The notes under the pieces were generated by a model. The model was not told the origin of the DNA and made no database searches. It worked only from the letters and a program-made list of their open reading frames with translations. Shown here in pieces: positions 57,632 to 64,000 of a stretch of DNA of 64,000 nucleotides. Every line of letters begins with the position of its first letter. Position 1 is the first letter of the stretch. Both the position numbers and the translations under genes were made by a program. Origin of the DNA: Pseudoxanthomonas sp. GM95 (GTDB lineage Bacteria > Pseudomonadota > Gammaproteobacteria > Xanthomonadales > Xanthomonadaceae); assembly GCF_900109775.1 (NCBI RefSeq), contig NZ_FOAX01000001.1, forward strand, positions 124,001 to 188,000, given 5' to 3'.

Positions 57632-58718
57632 GTTTTCCGCCACCGATCACGTCCACATGGCGCGCGCGCTGCGCCTGGCCGAGCGCGGTGCCTGGACCGC
57701 CAAGCCCAACCCGATGGTCGGCTGCGTCATCGCCTACGGCGACGCGGTGGTGGGCGAGGGCTTCCATCAGTACGCCGGCCAGCCGCACGCGGAAGTCTTC
57801 GCCCTGCGCCAGGCTGGCGAACGTGCGCGCGGCGCCACCGCCTACGTGACCCTGGAGCCGTGCGCACATACCGGGCGCACCGGCCCGTGCGCCGAGGCGC
57901 TGGTCGCTGCAGGCGTCAGCCGCGTGGTGGCGGCGATGCGCGACCCGTTCCCGCAGGTCGATGGTGCCGGTTTCGAGAAGCTTCATGCCGCCGGCATCGC
58001 CGTGCAGGTCGGCCTGCTGGAAGCGCAGGTGCGCGAGCTCAATCGCGGCTTCATCTCGCACGTGGTCCGCGGCCGGCCGTGGGTGCGCGTGAAGCTGGGC
58101 GCCAGCCTTGATGCGCGCACTGCGATGGCCAGCGGCGAGTCCAAGTGGATCACCGGCGCGTCCGCGCGCGCGGACGTGCAGCGCTGGCGCGCGCGGGCCG
58201 GCGCCATCGTCACCGGCGCGCGCACGGTGATCGCCGATGATCCTTCGCTGACCGCGCGGCCGGAAGAAGACCAGCCTTTCCTGCCGCCGTTGCGCGTGGT
58301 GCTGGATGCCACGCTGTCCAGCTTGGCCCACACCCGCGTGCAGGAGGGTGAGGCGCCGACGTTGTACCTGCACGGCCCGATGCCGACCCGCATCGCCGAC
58401 CACGACAACGTCCGCTACCAGGAAGTCCCGCTGGCCGGCGGCCGGCTGGACCTGCGCGCCGTGCTGGCGACGCTGGCCCAGCACCGTATCTGCGAGATTC
58501 AGATTGAAGCTGGCGCCACGCTGTCCGGCGAACTGGTCGCCGCCGGCCTGGTCGACGAACTGCTGCTCTACGTCGCCCCGACCCTGCTCGGCGACAGCGC
58601 CCGCCCGCTGCTGTCGCACCTCAACATCGCCGCCCTGACCGAACAGCAGCACCTGCGCGTGGTCGACGAGCGCCGCATCGGCCAGGACCTGCGCTTGCTG
58701 CTGCGGCCCGCGGGCTGA
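57624..58718 (+). CDS. ribD: Bifunctional diaminohydroxyphosphoribosylaminopyrimidine deaminase/reductase
   Basis: Encodes 364 residues. The deaminase zinc site is H55-A-E57, C80 and C89 (PHAEVFAL, EPCAHTGRTGPC). The C-terminal reductase domain (about 148-360) contains KLGASLDARTAMASGESKWI. It performs the second and third steps of riboflavin synthesis. It lies upstream of the FMN riboswitch and ends in its own terminator, so it is not under that switch. Confidence 0.95.
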   Translation: MSEFSATDHVHMARALRLAERGAWTAKPNPMVGCVIAYGDAVVGEGFHQYAGQPHAEVFALRQAGERARGATAYVTLEPCAHTGRTGPCAEALVAAGVSRVVAAMRDPFPQVDGAGFEKLHAAGIAVQVGLLEAQVRELNRGFISHVVRGRPWVRVKLGASLDARTAMASGESKWITGASARADVQRWRARAGAIVTGARTVIADDPSLTARPEEDQPFLPPLRVVLDATLSSLAHTRVQEGEAPTLYLHGPMPTRIADHDNVRYQEVPLAGGRLDLRAVLATLAQHRICEIQIEAGATLSGELVAAGLVDELLLYVAPTLLGDSARPLLSHLNIAALTEQQHLRVVDERRIGQDLRLLLRPAG

Positions 58719-58728
58719 AGTCCGCAAA

Positions 58729-58757
58729 AAAGAACGGGCCCATCGGGCCCGTTCTTT
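58729..58757. terminator. Bidirectional terminator between ribD and the Ax21-like gene
   Basis: A perfect 13-bp stem (58729-58741 with 58745-58757) with a three-base loop, with A-run and T-run on opposite sides, serves both convergent genes. Confidence 0.92.
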
Positions 58758-58778
58758 CATTGCCTTGCGTATGCCTGC

Positions 58779-59402
58779 TTAGAAGCTGGCGCGCACGCCG
58801 ACCGACGCCTGCGTCGCACCGTCGTAGACCTGCACTTCGCCGACCAGACCCCAGGTCTGGGTGAAGCTGACCTGGCCGCCGAAGGTGCCGACGAACTTGC
58901 CTTCGTCCAGATCGCTGCCGTCGAAGTAGCCGGCCTTCAGCCACAGCTCGGTCCGGGCCGACGGCTTGCCGCGCACGCCGGCGCTGACGCGGCCAACGTT
59001 GACGTGATCGCTCTCGGTGGCGCTCGCGCCATCCAAGCTCGCCTTCGCCTTGACGCCCAAGCGGACGTACGCCAGGTCGGCGATGAAATCCAGGCGATCG
59101 GTGAACGGCATGTGGTAGCCGATGCCGGCCTCGGGCTGATCGAGCGTGACTTTCAGCTTGAGACCGTCGTAGCGATACGTTTTGCTGGCCTGCGCCCAGC
59201 TGCCAAAGACGTAGGCCGATTCGGCGATCGCCACCGATCCGCGGATGTAACCGCCGTCGAGGCTCGGATCGTCCAGAAAGTCGTCATCCAGTTTGACCTG
59301 GGTGTAGCCAGCTTCAACAAAGGTGTAGCTCATCGGCAGGTCTGCCGCGGACGCGGCAAAGGGCATGGCGACCAGAACGGCGGCCAGAAAGGTCTTGCGC
59401 AT
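58779..59402 (-). CDS. Ax21-like outer-membrane beta-barrel protein
   Basis: Encodes 207 residues: a signal peptide (MRKTFLAAVLVAMPFAASAA) followed by alternating beta strands and a C-terminal Phe, as expected for an outer-membrane barrel. The early SYTFVEAGYTQV and length agree with the Ax21 family of xanthomonads, once linked to XA21 immunity, a claim since withdrawn. No enzyme motif is present. A GGGGA site precedes the ATG. It separates ribD from the rest of the rib genes. Confidence 0.8.
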   Translation of the reverse strand: MRKTFLAAVLVAMPFAASAADLPMSYTFVEAGYTQVKLDDDFLDDPSLDGGYIRGSVAIAESAYVFGSWAQASKTYRYDGLKLKVTLDQPEAGIGYHMPFTDRLDFIADLAYVRLGVKAKASLDGASATESDHVNVGRVSAGVRGKPSARTELWLKAGYFDGSDLDEGKFVGTFGGQVSFTQTWGLVGEVQVYDGATQASVGVRASF

Positions 59403-59591
59403 TGGAAATGTTCCCCTGAGTCCTTGTGAACCCGTCCGTTGCGGACAGGCGTTGTTGGCGATGGTTCCTCCATCGCGGCCGGAATCTTAATGAAAATTCC
59501 GCGGAAAGCCAGCCGCGCAACGCTCCGGTCTGCGAGTGGGCTGGTGGTGGCTGGTAGACTGCGCGGGTCGGTTCGCCGGCATTCGTAAACG

Positions 59592-59770
59592 TCTTCAGGG
59601 CGGGGTGCGATTCCCCACCGGCGGTAGGTGCAGGCTGCAAGGTCCGCACGAGCCCGCGAGCGCTCCGGCAGGTGTGGTCATGCCCGCCGGAGGTCAGCAG
59701 ATCCGGTCCGATGCCGGAGCCGACGGTTGGTGCCTTTCACCAGGTGCCAGAAAGTCCGGATGAAAGAAGA
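59592..59770 (+). promoter_or_regulatory. FMN riboswitch (RFN element)
   Basis: The conserved RFN blocks appear in order: GGGCGGGGTGCGATTCCCC, ACCGGCGGTAGGTGCAG, GAGCCCGCGAGCG, AGGTCAGCAGATCCGGT, GGAGCCGACGGTT and AGTCCGGATGAAAGAAGA. Binding of FMN should lower expression of ribE and the genes after it. Downstream, near 59808-59825, a possible hairpin followed by five Ts may be the attenuator. Confidence 0.95.
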
Positions 59771-59854
59771 CGGCCCGCACCACGACGGTAGCGTCGTGCG
59801 CGTGCCATTGCCTTGTGGCGTTTTTCGCTCTGGATCCTTGCGAGAAACGTAGCC

Positions 59855-59929
59855 ATGTCACAGCTGTTCCCGTTGTCCCCGTCCGCGCCGCGCGCGGCAC
59901 GTGCCGCCTCCCACGCGGAGGTGCGCTGA
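59855..59929 (+). CDS. Possible 24-residue leader peptide before ribE
   Basis: An ATG at 59855, preceded by GAGA, opens a frame of 24 codons (MSQLFPLSPSAPRAARAASH, then AEVR). Its TGA (59927-59929) overlaps the ribE start as TGATG. It lies between the riboswitch and ribE and covers the ribE ribosome site (GGAGGTG). It might couple ribE translation to an upstream reading, or be chance. No homolog is known to me. Confidence 0.35.
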   Translation: MSQLFPLSPSAPRAARAASHAEVR

Positions 59930-60534
59930 TGTTCACCGGCATCATCGAAGGCGTCGGCCGCCTGGCTGCCGCGCAGCCGCTCGGCGGCGATACCCGTTTC
60001 ACCTTCGACGTCGGCTCGCTGCCGTTCGAGGCCGTGCAGCTGGGCGAAAGCATTGCCGTCAACGGCGTCTGCCTGACCGTGATCGCGTTCGACGCGACCA
60101 GCTTCCAGGCCGATGCGTCCACCGAAACGCTCTCGCTCACCACACTGGGCGGCCTGCAGGTCGGCGCCGCGCTGAACCTGGAGCGCGCCATGCGCCCGAC
60201 CGATCGCCTCGGCGGCCATCTGGTCAGCGGCCATGTCGATGGCCTGGGTCGCGTGCTGTCGGTGCACGATGATGCGCGCGCCCAGCGCTGGCGCTTCGCC
60301 GCGCCGGCCGCGCTGCTGAAGTACATCGCCAAGAAGGGCTCGATCTGCGTCGACGGCACCAGCCTGACCGTCAACGAGGTCGACGGCGAAGGCTTCGAAG
60401 TCGCGTTGATCCCGCACACCGTCGCCAACACGCGCTTCGCCCAGACCAACGTGGGTGATGCGGTGAACCTGGAAATCGACCTGGTGGCGCGCTACGTCGA
60501 GCGCCTGCTGGGCGCACAGGGAGCGCAGGCATGA
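59929..60534 (+). CDS. ribE: Riboflavin synthase alpha subunit
   Basis: Encodes 201 residues made of two lumazine-binding repeats (MFTGIIEGVGRL... and HLVSGHVDGLGRV...). It joins two lumazine molecules to give riboflavin. The ATG has a good GGAGGTG and the conserved MFTGII start. It is the first full gene after the riboswitch. In E. coli the gene is called ribC (ribE in other schemes). It overlaps ribBA by ATGA. Confidence 0.95.
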   Translation: MFTGIIEGVGRLAAAQPLGGDTRFTFDVGSLPFEAVQLGESIAVNGVCLTVIAFDATSFQADASTETLSLTTLGGLQVGAALNLERAMRPTDRLGGHLVSGHVDGLGRVLSVHDDARAQRWRFAAPAALLKYIAKKGSICVDGTSLTVNEVDGEGFEVALIPHTVANTRFAQTNVGDAVNLEIDLVARYVERLLGAQGAQA

Positions 60535-61652
60535 ACTTCGCCCCCGTCCCCGAACTCCTGGAAGACATCCGCCAGGGCCGCATGGTCGTCATCGTCGATG
60601 ACGAGGACCGCGAGAACGAAGGCGACCTGATCATGGCCGCCGAGCTGGTCAAGCCGTCGGACATCAATTTCATGGTCACCCACGGCCGCGGCCTGGTGTG
60701 CCTGCCGCTCACCCGCGAGCGGGCCGGCCAGCTCGGCCTGGCGCCGATGGTCCAGGCCAATACGGCCCAGTTCCAGACCAACTTCACCGTCAGCATCGAG
60801 GCGGCCGAAGGCGTCACCACGGGCATTTCGGCCTACGACCGCGCCCATACCATCCGCACCGCGGTCAAGCCCGACGCCAAGCCGGTTGACCTGCACCAGC
60901 CGGGCCACATCTTTCCGCTGATCGCCCAGCCCGGCGGCGTGCTGACCCGCGCCGGCCACACCGAGGCGGGCGTGGACCTGGCGATGCTGGCCGGGCTGGA
61001 GCCGGCTGGCGTGCTGGTGGAGATCCTCAACCCCGATGGCTCGATGGCGCGTCGCCCGGAACTGGAGGTCTTCGCCCGCGAGCACGGCCTGAAGATGGGC
61101 TCGATCGCCGATCTGATCGCCTACCGCCTGGCCACCGAGCACACGGTCGAGCGCGTGGACGAGCGCGAGATCGAGACCGAGTTCGGTCCGTTCAAGCTGG
61201 TGACCTACCGCGACCGCATTGCCCACGACCTGCATTTCGCCCTGGTCCGCGGCACCCCGGACGCCGCCACGCCCACCCTGGTGCGCGTGCAGGTGGAAAA
61301 CCCGCTGGCCGACCTGCTGCACTGGCGCCGCGACGATTTCGGCGTGGCTTCCACCGATGCCCTGCGGGCGATCGCCGCCGAAGGGCAGGGCGTGATGGTG
61401 GTGCTGTCGGCCCCGCGCGATGGCGACGCCCTGCTGGCCCGCCTGCGCAAGGAGACGCCGGTGCGCCCGCCGGGCAAGGACAAGGACGTGGGCCAGTGGC
61501 GGCGCAACGGCGCCGGGGCGCAGATCCTCTCGGATCTGGGCCTGGGCAAGCTGCGCGTGCTGGGCACGCCGCGCCGCCAAGTGGGCCTGTCCGGGTTCGG
61601 CCTGGAAGTGGTGGAAACCCTCCCGCCGGCCGATCCGGCCGTCACGCGCTAA
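60531..61652 (+). CDS. ribBA: 3,4-DHBP synthase with degenerate GTP cyclohydrolase II domain
   Basis: Encodes 373 residues. The N-terminal RibB domain (1-205) has DDEDRENEGDL and GHTEAGVDLA, so it should make the four-carbon unit from ribulose 5-phosphate. The C-terminal RibA-like domain lacks the zinc-binding cysteine cluster (C-x2-SECLTGD...C-x-C) of GTP cyclohydrolase II: the matching part reads VQVENPLADLLHWRRDDF. It therefore probably has no cyclohydrolase activity, as in RibBX-type hybrids, and a separate ribA is expected elsewhere. Confidence 0.92.
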   Translation: MNFAPVPELLEDIRQGRMVVIVDDEDRENEGDLIMAAELVKPSDINFMVTHGRGLVCLPLTRERAGQLGLAPMVQANTAQFQTNFTVSIEAAEGVTTGISAYDRAHTIRTAVKPDAKPVDLHQPGHIFPLIAQPGGVLTRAGHTEAGVDLAMLAGLEPAGVLVEILNPDGSMARRPELEVFAREHGLKMGSIADLIAYRLATEHTVERVDEREIETEFGPFKLVTYRDRIAHDLHFALVRGTPDAATPTLVRVQVENPLADLLHWRRDDFGVASTDALRAIAAEGQGVMVVLSAPRDGDALLARLRKETPVRPPGKDKDVGQWRRNGAGAQILSDLGLGKLRVLGTPRRQVGLSGFGLEVVETLPPADPAVTR

Positions 61653-61684
61653 ACTGACCGACCCTTTTTCGGCTGTACCGACGG

Positions 61685-62152
61685 ATGACCCATTACGAAG
61701 GCGACCTGCGCGTGTCCGACGGCGCACGGTTCGCGATCATCGCCAGTCGCTGGAACGCGCGCATCGTCGATGCGCTCGTGGCCGGCGCGCGCAAGGAACT
61801 GGCCGGCAACGGCATCGCCGAAAGCCAGGTCGACGTGATCCGCGTCCCCGGCGCCTGGGAGATCCCGCTGGTGGCCGCGCGCATCGCCAAGGCCGGCCAC
61901 CACGCCGCCGTGCTGGCGCTGGGTTGCGTGATCCGCGGCGACACCCGCCATTACGAGCACGTGGCCGACGGCTGTTCCGAGGGCCTGATGCGCGTCCAGC
62001 TGGATTCGCGCATCCCGGTGCTCAACGGCGTGCTGGCCGTGGAAGTGGCCGAGGACGCCGAGGCCCGCGCTGGCGGCAGCCACGGCAACAAGGGCGAAGA
62101 GGTCGCGCTGGCCGCGGTCGAGCTGGTCAACCTGCTGGAGAAACTGCCATGA
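61685..62152 (+). CDS. ribH: 6,7-dimethyl-8-ribityllumazine synthase
   Basis: Encodes 155 residues. Key parts are [25 protein letters not shown] and [14 protein letters not shown] with the catalytic His. It condenses the products of the RibD and RibB routes to lumazine, the RibE substrate. It starts 32 bases after ribBA and overlaps nusB (ATGA). Confidence 0.95.
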   Translation: MTHYEGDLRVSDGARFAIIASRWNARIVDALVAGARKELAGNGIAESQVDVIRVPGAWEIPLVAARIAKAGHHAAVLALGCVIRGDTRHYEHVADGCSEGLMRVQLDSRIPVLNGVLAVEVAEDAEARAGGSHGNKGEEVALAAVELVNLLEKLP

Positions 62153-62616
62153 ACCGTCCCGGACCGCGTCGCGGTGATGGCGTCGATCCCGTCCTGCGTG
62201 CCCGGGCGCGTCGCCGCGCGCTGCAGGCTGTCTACGCCTGGCAGATGGCCGGCGGCACGACCCAGGGCGTGATCGCCCAGTTCGCCCACGAGCAGGCGCA
62301 CGAAGTGGCCGACCTGGAGTATTTCGAGGATCTGGTCCGCGGTGTGATGGCGCACAGCAAGGAGCTGGACGAAGCATTGCTGCCACACCTGGACCGTGAA
62401 GTGGCCGAGGTCGACCAGATCGAGCGTGCGGTGCTGCGCATCGCCGCCTACGAGCTGCGCAATCGCGTGGACGTGCCGTATCGCGTGGTCATCAACGAGG
62501 CCATCGAGACGGCCAAGCGCTTCGGCGCCGAGCACGGCCACACCTACGTCAACGGCGTGCTGGACCGCGCCGCGCTGGCATGGCGCCCGGCCGAGGCCAA
62601 CGCGCGCAGCCGCTGA
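62149..62616 (+). CDS. nusB: Transcription antitermination factor NusB
   Basis: Encodes 155 residues of the all-helical NusB fold, with [14 protein letters not shown] near the N-terminus and [22 protein letters not shown] in the second half. NusB with S10 supports rRNA antitermination. The ribH-nusB-thiL order is common. The frame is open upstream only as an overlap of ribBA and ribH. Confidence 0.94.
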   Translation: MNRPGPRRGDGVDPVLRARARRRALQAVYAWQMAGGTTQGVIAQFAHEQAHEVADLEYFEDLVRGVMAHSKELDEALLPHLDREVAEVDQIERAVLRIAAYELRNRVDVPYRVVINEAIETAKRFGAEHGHTYVNGVLDRAALAWRPAEANARSR

Positions 62617-62625
62617 CGCTGCGCG

Positions 62626-63603
62626 GTGTCTGCTGGCGTGGCCAACGGCGCGTCCGCATCCGGTGAGTTCGACCTGATCGCGCGCATCCGTGCGCGCGTG
62701 GTGCTGCGCGAGGACGTGGCGCTGGGCATCGGCGACGACGCCGCGCTGCTGGCGGTGCCGCCCTGCATGCAGCTGGTGGTCACCGCCGACACGCTCAATG
62801 CGGGCGTGCATTTCCCCGCGGACACCGCGCCGGCCGATATCGGCTGGAAGGCGCTGGCGGTGAATCTCTCCGATCTCGCCGCGATGGGGGCCAAGCCGGC
62901 CTGGTGCACGCTGTCGCTGTCCCTGCCAAATGCGGAGCCGCGCTGGGTCGATGGCTTTATCGACGGATTTCTTGAACTGGCCGCGCTGCACGGCGTCGCG
63001 CTGGTCGGCGGCGACACCACGCGCGGTCCGCTGTCGATCGCGGTGACCGCGATGGGCCATATCGAAGCCGGCCATGCGCTGCGTCGCGATGGCGCGCGCG
63101 TCGGTGACGACGTCTGGGTCACCGGCACGCCGGGCGATGCGGCGGCGGCCTTGCAGTCGATGTTCTCCGGTGCGGCGGTCGAGCGCTCACTGCGCGCGCG
63201 CTTGGATCGGCCGACGCCGCGCGTCGAGGTCGGACGCGCGCTGGTGGGCCTGGCTTCGGCCTGCGTCGATGTGTCCGATGGCCTGCTCGCCGATCTCGGC
63301 CATGTCTGCACGCGCAGCGGTGTTGGCGCCGAGATCCAGCTTTCCCAGCTGCCCGTTTCGCGCGCACTCGCGCGCTTCAAGCCCGACGTGCGCTGGGCCT
63401 GGCAGGCCAGCGGCGGCGACGATTACGAACTGTGCTTCACCGCCTCGCCGCAGCGTGCCGACCAGGTGCAGCAGGCACTGGATTTCGTCGGCGTCGCAGG
63501 TTCGCGCATCGGCCGTGTCGTGGCCGGGTCTGGTGTTCAGGCACTGGATGCCGATGGCGCGCCGTGGCTGCCGCCGCGCGCCGGGTACGATCATTTCGGT
63601 TGA
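62626..63603 (+). CDS. thiL: Thiamine-monophosphate kinase
   Basis: Encodes up to 325 residues from GTG 62626; a second GTG lies at 62638. The AIRS-like fold is shown by GIGDDAALLAVP, NLSDLAAMGAKP, GGDTTRGPLSI and DVSDGLLADLGH. It phosphorylates thiamine monophosphate to the active diphosphate. It follows nusB after nine bases. Confidence 0.93.
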   Translation: MSAGVANGASASGEFDLIARIRARVVLREDVALGIGDDAALLAVPPCMQLVVTADTLNAGVHFPADTAPADIGWKALAVNLSDLAAMGAKPAWCTLSLSLPNAEPRWVDGFIDGFLELAALHGVALVGGDTTRGPLSIAVTAMGHIEAGHALRRDGARVGDDVWVTGTPGDAAAALQSMFSGAAVERSLRARLDRPTPRVEVGRALVGLASACVDVSDGLLADLGHVCTRSGVGAEIQLSQLPVSRALARFKPDVRWAWQASGGDDYELCFTASPQRADQVQQALDFVGVAGSRIGRVVAGSGVQALDADGAPWLPPRAGYDHFG

Positions 63604-63620
63604 AGGGGGCGGGGATTGCC

Positions 63621-64000
63621 ATGTTCGGCAGGACAAGGCAGGTGGATGATCCGGAGTTGGGGCGCTGTGTCTTTCGCGGCCGGCGCTGGGTCTGTGCAAG
63701 TCGTGATCGAGCGGGCAACGAACTGCTGATTGGTTTGCCGGGTGATCGTCGGGCGCCGGCGCTGGCCGGTTTGAGCGAGGCAAGGGCGCTGCTGGGGCAG
63801 GTGGAGGCCATCGCCGCCTCGGCGCTGAAATATGCCGATGACGATGCTTCGGTACAGGCGTTCATCGCCAGCGAGGGCGCACTGCAGCTTGATGGCTTCT
63901 CGGTAACGGATGAGCCAGGCACCTTTGTGGTCGAATTTTCGGTGCAAGGCTGGCCTGACGCCATGATCGACGTGCAGTTCCGAGCCGGTCTGCCTTGTGG
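63621..64000 (+). CDS. Protein of unknown function, cut by the right edge
   Basis: The ATG at 63621 is preceded by GGGGGCGGGG and opens a frame of at least 126 codons running off the window. It begins MFGRTRQVDDPELGRCVFRG, with RRWVCASRDRAGNELLIGLP and later FVVEFSVQGWPDAMIDVQF. No signal peptide or membrane segment is visible, and I recognise no family. Composition is slightly poorer in GC than in thiL. The gene starts 17 bases after thiL, so it may be cotranscribed. Confidence 0.75.
   Translation, partial: MFGRTRQVDDPELGRCVFRGRRWVCASRDRAGNELLIGLPGDRRAPALAGLSEARALLGQVEAIAASALKYADDDASVQAFIASEGALQLDGFSVTDEPGTFVVEFSVQGWPDAMIDVQFRAGLPC

Overview
The window is GC-rich chromosomal DNA (low-GC patches are noted) from a gammaproteobacterium of the family Xanthomonadaceae. 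The main evidence is a complete type II secretion operon in the Xanthomonas order xpsE-F-G-H-I-J-K-L-M-N-D, including XpsN in the GspC/N place. An H-NS protein with a C-terminal TWTGRGK motif, an Ax21-type outer-membrane protein and rib/nus/thiL synteny agree with this. The genus is not fixed by the sequence; Pseudoxanthomonas, Stenotrophomonas and Lysobacter are all possible. No rRNA, tRNA, CRISPR array, prophage or classical insertion sequence was seen.

Layout. Positions 1-950 hold the tail of a low-GC VCBS/FG-GAP repeat protein and an AlkB-like dioxygenase ending in a 10-bp tandem repeat. Positions 1262-5685 (minus) are an overlapping operon: EamA transporter, STAS-MlaE permease, MlaF ATPase, MCE protein and auxiliary lipoprotein, a lipid transporter between the membranes. 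Next come a ThrE-like exporter, an H-NS protein, proS and two DUF4124 proteins. pssA, a probable holD (DNA polymerase III psi) and rimI follow in one overlapping unit. A low-GC exported protein and an EamA gene with a nonsense codon near its start precede valS-holC-pepA (minus), which diverges from lptF-lptG. Then RDD, xerD, a lipoprotein DsbC-like protein and purL.

The accessory core is 27.3-50.3 kb. Two trimeric autotransporter adhesins of the YadA family, 1842 and about 515 residues with nearly identical membrane anchors, flank a secreted subtilisin-like protease. The xps operon follows directly. Its E-F junction is split by a small GIY-YIG nuclease gene between 36-bp perfect inverted repeats, which looks like a mobile palindromic element. 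Two glycosyltransferases overlap the end of xpsD and each other.

The right end is housekeeping: pncB-def, a DUF2501 protein, ettA, an RcnB-like protein, glyA-nrdR-GNAT-ribD, an Ax21-like protein (minus), an FMN riboswitch, and ribE-ribBA-ribH-nusB-thiL with mostly overlapping genes. A gene of unknown function runs off the right edge.

How the parts fit: the protease carries an export signal and a C-terminal PPC-like domain and lies beside xps, so it is a plausible substrate of that machine. The adhesins export themselves with their own anchors. Riboflavin synthesis is controlled by FMN at ribE, leaving ribD outside that control. The replication genes holC and holD sit in the same neighbourhoods as in Escherichia coli (pepA-holC-valS and holD-rimI).
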